From Methanomicrobia archaeon DTU008 (lineage in GTDB: Archaea; Thermoplasmatota; Thermoplasmata; Methanomassiliicoccales; Methanomassiliicoccaceae), in assembly GCA_001512965.1 (NCBI GenBank), contig LFRW01000024.1, forward strand, positions 1 through 64,000: a stretch of 64,000 nucleotides of DNA. The letters run 5' to 3'. Under the pieces are notes generated by a model that did no database searches, was not told the origin of the DNA, and saw only the letters and a list, made by a program, of their open reading frames with translations. The translations under genes and the position numbers were made by a program. Below are positions 1-9,162 of the stretch, one piece after another. Every line of letters starts with the position of its first letter. Positions within the stretch are counted from its first letter, which is position 1.

Positions 1-1
1 G

Positions 2-160
2 GCCCTCGGCCACCTGACGCCTGTCCAGCCAGAGAGGCTGCTGCACCTCGCCAGGGAGCACAAGAGGATCCTTCAGGAGCACGGGCTGGACACCCACACG
101 GTAAGGACCATGTGTCCAGAATGCCGCTGCTGCGACATAGTCCCGTTCCGGGACATCTGA
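2..160 (+). CDS. 3' end of an unidentified protein, truncated by window start (ends ...MCPECRCCDIVPFRDI*)
   Basis: Open frame from base 2 to TGA at 158-160; Cys-rich C-terminus. Not in ORF track because the start is outside the window. Confidence 0.6.
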   Translation, partial: ALGHLTPVQPERLLHLAREHKRILQEHGLDTHTVRTMCPECRCCDIVPFRDI

Positions 161-209
161 TTTTTAGGAGAACCAAATCTATTTTATATCACATTCACAT
201 CATCGAACC

Positions 210-866
210 GTGAAGATCAGCGAGAACGCCGAGGACTACCTGGCATGCATCTACGATCTCTCTCGCAAGGGAACTCCGGTGAAGACCTCCGAGATATCCA
301 GCCGGCTAAACCTGTCCCCCGCGAGCGTGACGGAGATGACCCAGAGGCTTGCTTCGGAAGGATATCTCAACTATGAGCGTTACAAGGGCGTGACGCTCAC
401 CCCGGCAGGCACAAGGGTGGCGGAGAGGATCAAGCGCCGCCACCGCCTGTTGGAACGCTTCCTGGTAGACGTTCTCGGCCGATCCACCGAGGACAGCCAT
501 GAGGAGGCCATGCGCCTGGAGCACAATTTCTCCGACGAATCCGTGGAGATACTGTCCAAGATCATGAACAATCCAACGGTTTGCCCCGACGGCGACCCTA
601 TACCCGCTCCCCAGATAGAGATGGAGGATGAGCCTCCCTCTTTCCCCATCACGGAACTGCTTGAAGGTGAGGAGGCTGTGATCTCCCACCTCATATGTGA
701 CGACCCCACGAAGATACGCCGCCTCATAGGCATGGGCTTCGTTCCCGGCAGAAAGGTGATGGTAGAGGAGCATGCTCCCATGGGAGGCCCCCTCCTCATC
801 CGGCTGAACGAGATGAGGGTGGCGTTGGGGAGAGACTTCGCGGCCTTGATACAAGTGGAGAAGTGA
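210..866 (+). CDS. DtxR/MntR-family metal-dependent transcriptional regulator with C-terminal FeoA/SH3-like domain
   Basis: N-terminal wHTH (AEDYLACIYDLSRKG...VKTSEISSRLNLSPASVTEMTQRLASEGYL) typical of DtxR; C-terminal GMGFVPGRKVMVEEHAPMGGPLLIRL is FeoA-like; directly upstream of feoB. Confidence 0.92.
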   Translation: MKISENAEDYLACIYDLSRKGTPVKTSEISSRLNLSPASVTEMTQRLASEGYLNYERYKGVTLTPAGTRVAERIKRRHRLLERFLVDVLGRSTEDSHEEAMRLEHNFSDESVEILSKIMNNPTVCPDGDPIPAPQIEMEDEPPSFPITELLEGEEAVISHLICDDPTKIRRLIGMGFVPGRKVMVEEHAPMGGPLLIRLNEMRVALGRDFAALIQVEK

Positions 867-870
867 TCCC

Positions 871-2796
871 TTGAGACTTGTCCTGGCAGGGAATCCTAAC
901 GTCGGGAAGTCAGTACTGTTCAATCGTATCACCGGCATAGGCGTCATATCGGCGAACTATCCGGGAACGACGGTGTCCTTCGAGGAGGGCGTAGTGACGT
1001 ATGAGGGAAAGCGCATCTCCGTGTTCGATCTCCCCGGGACGTACTCGCTCGCGGGCACCACCGAGGACGAGAAGGTCGCCACGGACCTTCTGTTCGAGAA
1101 GAGGCCCGACTGCGTCATAGCCGTGGTCGACGCCACCCGCCTGGAGCAGAACCTGGTGCTGGTCCTCCAGCTGATAGAGCTGGGGTACAAGGTCGTGGTG
1201 GCGCTGAACTTCATGGACCAGGCGCGGAAGCGGTTCTCCCTGAACGTCGACCTCCTTTCGGACATCCTCGGCGTGCCGATCGTACCGACCGTGGCGACCA
1301 CCGGAGAGGGCGTCGACCGGCTGATGAAGACCGTCATCGCCAGCAGGGTGCAGCGCTCCCCGTACGTCACGAGATATGACAGCCATATCGAGGCGTTCCT
1401 GGAGGACATGGCCGAGGACAGGATCGCGACCGAGGCGGGATTCCCGATACGCGGCGCCCTGATCAAGCTTCTGGAGGGAAACGACCGTTTCGTCGAACAG
1501 TTCTCGCCGACCATACGGGCCACCGCTGACAGCTATCGCGAACAGTTCCGAGAGGAGCACGGGGAAGATGTGGAGGTTCACATCTCCCGCGACCGGTACG
1601 GCGAAGCGGGAAGGATCGCATCCCAGGTCATAAGCAAGCTGGAAGGGCAGCTGACGCTGCGCGACAGGATCTCCGAACTGACCCTCCGCCCTGCTACCGG
1701 CATCCCTATTCTACTGACAGTGCTGTCAGGCATATTCCTGGCCGTGGTGGTGTTGGGAGGCCAGCTGGAGGAATTGCTGCTGGACGGCTATTCGCTCTTG
1801 GTGGGAGACCTCTTCGAGCGGTTGGCTTCGTTCATCGGCGGCACGCCGGGAGGGATCATCGCCACCGGCGTGGACATATCGATACAGGCGATCCTTGCCA
1901 TAGTGGTGCCGTACATCCTGGTCTTCTACCTATTGCTCGGCCTGCTGGAGGATTCCGGCTACCTCCCCAGGGTGGTGATGCTGCTGGACGGCATCATGGT
2001 GAAGCTCGGCCTTCACGGGCGCACGATAATCCCCATGATAGTGGGAACAGGCTGCAATGTGCCGGCGATTCTCGCCACCAGGACATTGGAGTCAAGGAGG
2101 CAGCGCATCATCCTGGCGACCATGATCGTCATGGTGGTCCCCTGTTCCGCCCAGACGGTCATCATCATAGGGACGGTGGGACAATACTCGGGCATAGCGT
2201 GGGCCGCGCTCATATACATCATACTCCTCCTCCTCATCCTGCTTCTCGGCAGGGTGCTCCACAGGGTGCTCAGGGCAGAGCCCCCCAGCCTTGCCATCGA
2301 GATCCCCGATCTGAGCATGCCTTCCCCGCGCAACGTGCTGGTGAAGACGTGGATGAGGGTCAAGGACTTCTTCGTGATAGCCTTCCCTCTGCTGCTGGTG
2401 GGGAGCCTGGCCCTCGAGGCCCTGATGACCTACGATGTACTGGACGCCCTGGTGGACCCGTTGACGCCTCTCACCCAGGGCCTGCTGGGCCTCCCGCCCG
2501 TCATCATCGTGGCATTGTTGTTCGGGGTGCTGCGTAAGGAGATGGCCCTCCAGATCCTCTTCGTGATCTTCGCCCTGGGGGCCGGAGGGGACCTGAGCAC
2601 CGTCCTTACACCTCAGCAGATGTTCGTGTTCGCCCTTGTCATGGCGACCTACATGCCCTGCCTGGGCGTCATGGCGGCACTGATCAAGGAGTTCGACATC
2701 CGTTCCACCCTCTTGATAACGATATCGTCCGTCGCCTTGGCAATAGTCCTCGGGACCATCGCAAACTACACCTTCCAGCTGATCGCCCTGTTGTGA
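871..2796 (+). CDS. feoB: Ferrous iron transport protein B
   Basis: G1 GNPNVGKS, NYPGTTVS, DLPGTYSL, then multi-TM domain with GTGCNVPAI; 4 nt downstream of the DtxR gene. Confidence 0.96.
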   Translation: MRLVLAGNPNVGKSVLFNRITGIGVISANYPGTTVSFEEGVVTYEGKRISVFDLPGTYSLAGTTEDEKVATDLLFEKRPDCVIAVVDATRLEQNLVLVLQLIELGYKVVVALNFMDQARKRFSLNVDLLSDILGVPIVPTVATTGEGVDRLMKTVIASRVQRSPYVTRYDSHIEAFLEDMAEDRIATEAGFPIRGALIKLLEGNDRFVEQFSPTIRATADSYREQFREEHGEDVEVHISRDRYGEAGRIASQVISKLEGQLTLRDRISELTLRPATGIPILLTVLSGIFLAVVVLGGQLEELLLDGYSLLVGDLFERLASFIGGTPGGIIATGVDISIQAILAIVVPYILVFYLLLGLLEDSGYLPRVVMLLDGIMVKLGLHGRTIIPMIVGTGCNVPAILATRTLESRRQRIILATMIVMVVPCSAQTVIIIGTVGQYSGIAWAALIYIILLLLILLLGRVLHRVLRAEPPSLAIEIPDLSMPSPRNVLVKTWMRVKDFFVIAFPLLLVGSLALEALMTYDVLDALVDPLTPLTQGLLGLPPVIIVALLFGVLRKEMALQILFVIFALGAGGDLSTVLTPQQMFVFALVMATYMPCLGVMAALIKEFDIRSTLLITISSVALAIVLGTIANYTFQLIALL

Positions 2797-2848
2797 CGAG
2801 AGCAATAGAGATATACCCGTCGCTCCGAGAACTCAACCGAGGCGTCAC

Positions 2849-3301
2849 ATGGACATCGTAGAGAGATTGAAGGAGGATCATGAGGAGCTTCAAACGGCAT
2901 TCAGCAATATCCTGAACGCGGACATCGACGACCCGGAAACCTATGGTAGGCAGTTCATAGACCTCATGACCGCCATAGAGAGCCACGAGAGGGCGGAGGA
3001 GCAGACAGTGTATGCTCAACTGGGGGCCGACCTTGACATCCGGCCTATCGCCCTGCAGTCGCTCGAGGAGCATAGGATAATCCGCTCGCTGATGAAGGAC
3101 CTGGCAGATGTGGAGATAACCGAGGAGATCTGGTTGCCCAGGCTGGTGGTGGCCAATAACGTGTTCTCTCTGCATGTCCAGGTGGAGGAAGGCAACGTCC
3201 TCTCCTTGATCGAACAAATATTCGACAAGGACGCGCGGGAGAAGCTGGACCGGGACTTCGAGATGGTGCACCGGAGCACGTTGCAACAACTTCGCTCGTA
3301 G
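2849..3301 (+). CDS. Hemerythrin HHE-domain protein
   Basis: Spaced His/Glu motifs (KEDHEELQ, ESHERAEEQTVY, EEHRIIRSL, HVQVEEGNVL) as in HHE cation-binding proteins. Confidence 0.8.
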   Translation: MDIVERLKEDHEELQTAFSNILNADIDDPETYGRQFIDLMTAIESHERAEEQTVYAQLGADLDIRPIALQSLEEHRIIRSLMKDLADVEITEEIWLPRLVVANNVFSLHVQVEEGNVLSLIEQIFDKDAREKLDRDFEMVHRSTLQQLRS

Positions 3302-3551
3302 GAAGGCAACGTCGTCTTCCTGCCGGAACGTGCACCGACGCTGCGGAGCGCCAGCGAGCGGCGGTCAGGTGCAAGGTCCGCGACTTGAAGGCGATCGGTT
3401 CGTGGCCACACATCGTCGCTCATGCCGTCGACTCGCCGGGAACGTCAACCGCCGCCTCACCGGCCAGTCAGGCCCATGCACCCATGCGGCCCACGTCACA
3501 GCATGAAACCTCGTACGACCGGGTTCCAGGGATCGAACCTCTAGGGAAGGC

Positions 3552-5237
3552 TCAGGTGTGTGCGAAATATGCGCGGACCTTGGGAGCCAGCGATTCAACC
3601 CGGGCGAAGCCGAAGCGTTCGAACTGAACGACCTTTCCCTCCTCCTTCTCCGGCAGCGGTTCGGCCACTCCCTTCCGCACCGTTCCGTCCGGAAGGTACA
3701 CCTCTGCCGGAACCGCCGACGGCGGCGCCCAGTGGGCGATCTTCCACCCCTCCTTCAGGACCCCGATGTCGTCCCCGGCGTATACGGCCTTGCCGTCCTC
3801 CCAGCGGAGGTTGCATAGGTCCTTCAACCTGACCGTGCCGCGCCGCTTGAACCCTTCCAGGTCCTCGGCGGTCATATGAACGCTCAGGGGCGGTGTCAAT
3901 GTATGGTCCCTGCACCCGAGGTCCTTATGGTCTGGATGGATGGGGCAATGTGCCTCTATGCGGTCGACGCCCACGATGTCCACGATCTTGGGGTCCCATA
4001 CGAAGAAGTACCTGGACGCGGTCCTGTCGACTATCTGCTTGTTGAACGAATACAGGTTGTCCCAGGAGAACTCGATGTCGACCTCCTTCATGCCGACATC
4101 TATCCAGTAGTTGCGTATCGCCTCTGGCTGTATGCCCCTCCGGGCCATGGCCCTCACCGTCCCCAGCCGCACATCGTCCCACCCCGAGTATTCTCCGGAG
4201 CGTATCCCCTCGCCGATGGTGGAGGTCTTGAGCATCGTGTCGGGGATCGAGACCAGGCCATAATGGAAATAGTAGGGCTTGTCCCAACCGAGGTAGTCGA
4301 AGATGTACTCCTGGCGAAGGGTGTTGTTCAGGTGATCCTTTCCCCGGATGACGTGGGTCATCCCCAGCTCATGGTCGTCCACGGCCACCGAGAGGTTCAT
4401 CATCGGATACACGGTGTATCTGGTGCCCGTCCGCGGATGCGGGACCGAATCCACTATTCGCAGGCCGACGAAGTCCCTGACGGCCGGGTTGGGGTGGTGC
4501 AGATCGGTCTTTATGACCAGAACGGCCTCGCCGCCTCCAAGGCTGTGGGAGAGCATGCGGTCCAGCAGCTCGTTGGCCTCCTCTGGCGACTGGTCGCGAT
4601 GAGGGCATGCGACGCTCTGCTCCTTGTACCGGCGCATGTCTTCAGCCTCGCAAAGGCACACATATGCCTTGCCCATGTCGATCAGCCGGCGCGCCACATC
4701 ATAGTACAGTTCGAAGCGGTCGCTCTGGATGACCGTATCGTGGACCTCCACTCCCAGCCACTCAAGGTCCTCGGGTATCATCCTGTACGCATCTGGATCG
4801 ACCTTCTCGGGGTTGGTGTCCTCCATGCGGTTGATGTACCTTCCCTTGTATCGCCTGACGTACTCGTCGTTGAGCAAGGCCACGCGGGTGTGTCCGAGAT
4901 GCAGCGGTCCCGATGGACCGGGGGCCACCCGCATCACCATCTTTCCCTCGACCGCATTGGGAAGGTCTGGCAGCGTATGCTTGCGCTCGCACTTGGTCTT
5001 CCTCAATAATTCTGGATCCATGTCCTCGGCCATCCTGCAGATGTCATCGAACGGCAGGCTTGCCAGTTCACGGCAGACCTCTTCAGAGGCGGCAGCCACC
5101 TCTCGGGCGCGGGATCGCAGCTCCGGCCTCTCGGCCATCACCTTCCCTATGACCGCCTTGGGGTTGGCCTTTCCCCCGTAGAGGGCGGCGTTCTGCAGCG
5201 CGTACTTTCTGACGACATCCTTCAGCTCTGCGGACAT
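3552..5237 (-). CDS. gltX: Glutamyl-tRNA synthetase, archaeal type
   Basis: RVAPGPSGPLHLGHTRVALLNDEY (HIGH region) and KTSTIGEGIRSGEYSGWDD; start MSAELKDVV at 5237. The 1059-aa track ORF extends upstream only because the frame stays open antisense to ubiD. Confidence 0.93.
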   Translation of the reverse strand: MSAELKDVVRKYALQNAALYGGKANPKAVIGKVMAERPELRSRAREVAAASEEVCRELASLPFDDICRMAEDMDPELLRKTKCERKHTLPDLPNAVEGKMVMRVAPGPSGPLHLGHTRVALLNDEYVRRYKGRYINRMEDTNPEKVDPDAYRMIPEDLEWLGVEVHDTVIQSDRFELYYDVARRLIDMGKAYVCLCEAEDMRRYKEQSVACPHRDQSPEEANELLDRMLSHSLGGGEAVLVIKTDLHHPNPAVRDFVGLRIVDSVPHPRTGTRYTVYPMMNLSVAVDDHELGMTHVIRGKDHLNNTLRQEYIFDYLGWDKPYYFHYGLVSIPDTMLKTSTIGEGIRSGEYSGWDDVRLGTVRAMARRGIQPEAIRNYWIDVGMKEVDIEFSWDNLYSFNKQIVDRTASRYFFVWDPKIVDIVGVDRIEAHCPIHPDHKDLGCRDHTLTPPLSVHMTAEDLEGFKRRGTVRLKDLCNLRWEDGKAVYAGDDIGVLKEGWKIAHWAPPSAVPAEVYLPDGTVRKGVAEPLPEKEEGKVVQFERFGFARVESLAPKVRAYFAHT

Positions 5238-5339
5238 ATGGCGCCCCATCCTCCCTCTTGCTTTTGTATCTTTCGAATGGCGGCCGATACCGTCCCGGCC
5301 AGGGTAATGGATTAATACGCCCCTCCTTATTAAGCAGGC

Positions 5340-6602
5340 ATGGCCCTCAGGGACCGCCTCGCCGAGATGAAGGATGCCATCGTCATAGACCGCCCGGTCA
5401 GCGTAGACCTGGAGGCCTCTCGACTGCTGGCAGAGAACAATGCCACCCCTGTCATTTTCAATGATATCAACGGCATGCGCGCGGCCGGCAACGTATGGTC
5501 GACCAGAGAACGTATCTGCTCCGCGCTCAAGATCGACAAGAACGATCTGATGAGGAAGATGCTGGAGGCCGTTTCCTCGCCGACGCCCCCGAGACTCGTC
5601 GATTCCGCACCGTTCATGGAGGACGTCAGGGAGGAGTTCGATCTCACCTCCATACCCATCGTGAAGTATTACCCGGAGGACGCCGGGAGGTACATCACAT
5701 CCGCCGTCGCGGTGGCCGAGCAGGACGGCAAGGCCAACCTGTCCTTCCACCGCATGCTGCTGCTCGACGGAAGGAGCTTCGCCCTCCGGCTGGTGCCCCG
5801 CCACCTGTACACCATGTGGAAGAAGGCCCAGGCAAGGGGAGAGGACCTTCCGGTGGCGTTCTGCATGGGCCTCTGCCCTCCGGTACTGCTCGCCGCGGCC
5901 ACTTCCACCAACTATGACGTCGATGAGATGCACATAGCATCCTCGCTCAAGGAGAGGACCATCGGCGGGCCCTTGGATGTATACCAGCTGCCGTCGGGCA
6001 TCCGCGTCCCGGCGCAGTCTGAGGTCGTCCTGGAGGGAAGGATAACGTCGCGCATGGTCGACGAGGGACCGTTCGTGGACATCACCGGCACGTATGACTC
6101 CGTGCGCCCCGGTCCCGTGTTCGAGGTGGACCGCCTGTACATGCGCAAGGACCCGATATTCCAACTGCTCTTCCCCGGCGGACTTGAGCATTACCTGTTG
6201 ATGGGGCTCCCACGCGAGCCGATGATCTATCGCACGGTGAACCAGGTGGTTCCCAGGGTGCACGGGGTCAGACTGACCGAGGGAGGATGTTGCTGGCTGC
6301 ACGGTGTGGTGTCCATCACCAAGAACAAGGAGGGGGACGGGATGAACGCAGCCCTGGCGGCCCTCACCGGACACCCGTCCATGAAGCAGGTCATCGTGGT
6401 GGACGAGGACATCGACATCTATGACGATCATCAGGTCGAGTGGGCGGTGGCCACCAGGTTCCAGGCGTCCCGTTCGTTGACCGTGATCAACAACGCCGCT
6501 GGCTCGTCGCTCGATCCCAGCGCGGAGGGGACGACGTCCAAGGTCGCCATCGATGCCACGGTGCCGATGGGAATGAAGGGGTTCCAGAGAGCTACACTGT
6601 GA
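5340..6602 (+). CDS. UbiD-family decarboxylase (archaeal clade; possible anhydromevalonate phosphate decarboxylase)
   Basis: UbiD-like body (FHRMLLLDGRSFALRLVPRHLYTMWKKA..., EGPFVDITGTYD, GGCCWLHGVVSITKNKEGDGMNAALAAL). Confidence 0.85.
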   Translation: MALRDRLAEMKDAIVIDRPVSVDLEASRLLAENNATPVIFNDINGMRAAGNVWSTRERICSALKIDKNDLMRKMLEAVSSPTPPRLVDSAPFMEDVREEFDLTSIPIVKYYPEDAGRYITSAVAVAEQDGKANLSFHRMLLLDGRSFALRLVPRHLYTMWKKAQARGEDLPVAFCMGLCPPVLLAAATSTNYDVDEMHIASSLKERTIGGPLDVYQLPSGIRVPAQSEVVLEGRITSRMVDEGPFVDITGTYDSVRPGPVFEVDRLYMRKDPIFQLLFPGGLEHYLLMGLPREPMIYRTVNQVVPRVHGVRLTEGGCCWLHGVVSITKNKEGDGMNAALAALTGHPSMKQVIVVDEDIDIYDDHQVEWAVATRFQASRSLTVINNAAGSSLDPSAEGTTSKVAIDATVPMGMKGFQRATL

Positions 6603-6674
6603 TGGCGATATTCGACATCCATGCGATATCGATTTGTAATCCCTAATGTTTAGAGGGCATGGGAGACGAAACTC

Positions 6675-8543
6675 ATGTCCCTCCAGGCAACGGTCGGTAA
6701 TGAGAGCGCATCGAGCGGCCTGGAGAAACAAAGGGATGGGACGCGAGGGACACCCATCTACAGGCGCAGGTGGTTCCCGTACGCGGTTTTCCTTGCGTTC
6801 CTGCTACTTCTCTCCTCCACCTCGTTCTTCAACTTCCTTCTGTTCCATAGTCTGGCCGAGACCTTCGGGGCGGCGGCATCGTTCACCATCGCCGCCGTGG
6901 TCCTGACCAGCAGGGGCAGCATCGAGAACAATTACCTCCGCATCCTCGGCGTGTCATACCTGTTCACCGCGGTCATCGAGATGCTTCACATGCTTGCCTA
7001 TCAAGGCATGGGCGTGTTCCCCGACGGGGCCAACCTCCCGACGCAGTTGTGGCTGGCGCTCCGCTATGTCCAGGCTTTCACCCTGCTCATCGCGCCCCTG
7101 GCCATCGGAAGAGGTCTGTCCTGGCGGTGGATGATCCTGGGCTACACCATGATCACGTCCGTGATCCTATCGACCATCTTCCTTGGGGTCTTCCCCTCCG
7201 CGTACGTCCCGCCGACCGGCCTCACACCTTTCAAGATCGTCAGCGAGTATGCGATCATCGTTCTCGCCGTCTCGGGCGGCGTCCTCCTGTATCTCAGGCG
7301 TTCATGGTTCGACCGCAATGTACATCAGAACCTGCTCCTGGCGGTGCTCATGTTCATACTTGCCGAGCTGGTGTTCACGCTATACATAGGCGTCTATTCG
7401 GCCGTCAACATGCTGGGCCACCTCTTCATGCTCGCCGAGTTCTTCCTGGTCTTCATGGCCATCGTCCACACTGGCATCGTCGAGCCGACCAGGCTGCTAT
7501 ACCGGGAGCTGGCCGACAGGGAAAGGTCGTTCAGGGGGATCGTGGAGAACGTTCGAGACGTCCTGTTCCAGTATCAACTGTATCCAGAGATGAGGTTGAC
7601 CTACATCAGCCCGGTTGTGGAGGAGATCACGGGGTACCCCCCTGAGGACTATTACAGGGGCCGGAACGGTGCGAGGGGCGTACATCCGTTGGGCGGCTGG
7701 GTCCCAGAGGACTCGATAGATACCGAGCATGATCGGAGCATGCGCACGTTCCATGCATCCCGTAGGGACGGTGAGGCGATCTGGCTCCAGGTCAGTACGG
7801 CCACGGTGCGGGACGATGAAGGGCGCGCCGTGATGATGATCGGCATCGCCAGGGACGTCACCGAGATCGTCAGGAACGTAGAACGGCTGGAACTCGCCCA
7901 GAACAAGCTGAAGCTTCTTGGAAGCCTTTCCTATCATGACATGCAGAACCATATCACCTCGGCGGTGGGGTACATGGAACTGGCGAGAAGGACCAAGGAC
8001 GAGGTGAAGAAGGCCGAGTACCTGGATAAGAGCAAGGCCGCCATCGAGGAGATAAACATCCTCCTTGGCTCCACTCACAGATATTACGAGCTCGGGAAGG
8101 TCCCACCGGTATGGCTGGACCTCAGGGAGACGATCGTCATGGCGCTCTCCTCCCTTGACCTTCACGGCCTGAACGTCGTGATGGACGTCCCGGAGTTGGA
8201 ACTGTACGCGGATGAGACGATGGTGCATGTTTTCCATAACCTGGCACACAACACCTTGAAGCATGGAACGGGCGCGACCGAGGTGCGTATCCATGTCATG
8301 AGGGATGACGGGGAACTGTCGATAGTATTCGAGGACGATGGCCCAGGCATTCCCATGGAGGACAAGGAGGCGATATTCGAATGGGGATATCGATCCCGCC
8401 GGGGGCATGGCCTTCATTACGTGGCGGAGGTCCTTGCGGCCACCGGCATGAGGATCAGGGAGACCGGGGAGCCTGGCAAAGGCGTACGATTCGAGATCCT
8501 GGTGCCCCGGGGAAGATGGCGTTTCAAAAGCGACACCGCATGA
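6675..8543 (+). CDS. Membrane sensor histidine kinase (MASE3-like sensor, PAS, HisKA/HATPase-like)
   Basis: N-terminal multi-TM block, PAS (RGIVENVRDVLFQYQL...), SYHDMQNHITSAVGYMELA and HATPase boxes (FHNLAHNTLKHG, FEDDGPGIP, HGLHYV). Confidence 0.87.
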   Translation: MSLQATVGNESASSGLEKQRDGTRGTPIYRRRWFPYAVFLAFLLLLSSTSFFNFLLFHSLAETFGAAASFTIAAVVLTSRGSIENNYLRILGVSYLFTAVIEMLHMLAYQGMGVFPDGANLPTQLWLALRYVQAFTLLIAPLAIGRGLSWRWMILGYTMITSVILSTIFLGVFPSAYVPPTGLTPFKIVSEYAIIVLAVSGGVLLYLRRSWFDRNVHQNLLLAVLMFILAELVFTLYIGVYSAVNMLGHLFMLAEFFLVFMAIVHTGIVEPTRLLYRELADRERSFRGIVENVRDVLFQYQLYPEMRLTYISPVVEEITGYPPEDYYRGRNGARGVHPLGGWVPEDSIDTEHDRSMRTFHASRRDGEAIWLQVSTATVRDDEGRAVMMIGIARDVTEIVRNVERLELAQNKLKLLGSLSYHDMQNHITSAVGYMELARRTKDEVKKAEYLDKSKAAIEEINILLGSTHRYYELGKVPPVWLDLRETIVMALSSLDLHGLNVVMDVPELELYADETMVHVFHNLAHNTLKHGTGATEVRIHVMRDDGELSIVFEDDGPGIPMEDKEAIFEWGYRSRRGHGLHYVAEVLAATGMRIRETGEPGKGVRFEILVPRGRWRFKSDTA

Positions 8544-8616
8544 TAGGCCCGCCGGACATGATCGAGGGCTGCCATGATGGCACCCTTTTTGTACGAGGCG
8601 AACGGAACATCATGCG

Positions 8617-9162
8617 ATGAGGACCAGAGCTACACATTCGGTCCAGGTGGGTGACAGGGAGTCGATGCCGACCGGAGACGATAGGCTCAGCATCGAAACG
8701 TTCCTTGATGACCTCATAGGGCGCATGTCGGTGGAAGGGCGCAACGAGGTCAGGTTCATAGATGATGCCAAGGCGAGCACGGTGGCCTGGTACGACCGGA
8801 TACACCGGGCCGAGCATGGAGTGCCTCTCAGCAGGGCACAGGTCGACCAGCTGAAAGGCCATCTCGATGCCGTTGCGCCCTCATCGATCAGGAAATGGAA
8901 CGCCAGACAGCTTGCTTCCGAACTGATCGTCCTTGACGACGACATAGGGAGGTCCGACCTGTCAGATGATGACATGGTCCGGCTCAGGGCCCGGATCGGG
9001 GATCTGCGTGATGACCTGGAGCGCTCCGGAGGCTATCGCGCGGAACACGATCGGACGCTGGAGGAGATCGCATCCATCATCAGGAATGCGCCGATAGCAT
9101 TGGCCGAGAGGTGGCTGCTTCGGCTTGACCGGTTCCGGGGCCGCCACCGGTGGTGGCTCTAG
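8617..9162 (+). CDS. Hypothetical protein
   Basis: ORF with haloarchaea/Thermoplasmata-like codon usage, no recognised motif; convergent with purA (4-nt overlap). Confidence 0.5.
   Translation: MRTRATHSVQVGDRESMPTGDDRLSIETFLDDLIGRMSVEGRNEVRFIDDAKASTVAWYDRIHRAEHGVPLSRAQVDQLKGHLDAVAPSSIRKWNARQLASELIVLDDDIGRSDLSDDDMVRLRARIGDLRDDLERSGGYRAEHDRTLEEIASIIRNAPIALAERWLLRLDRFRGRHRWWL

Noticed and set aside
306-2805. Many other-strand/frame ORFs over confident genes (e.g. 306..947 -, 910..1581 -, 2092..2805 -, and similar throughout)
   Set aside because: Low-complexity, His/Arg/Gly-rich translations mirroring genuine coding frames; no motifs.
3490-3550. Minus-strand AGAGGTTCGATCCCTGG as a tRNA T-arm/remnant
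   Set aside because: Stem halves do not pair well and no acceptor or anticodon arm could be assembled.
5238-6731. 1059-aa minus-strand ORF (3552..6731) suggesting a giant fusion protein
   Set aside because: The extra N-terminal part is antisense to a clearly coding ubiD gene; GluRS has its own ATG at 5237. Long antisense open frames are expected in GC-rich DNA.
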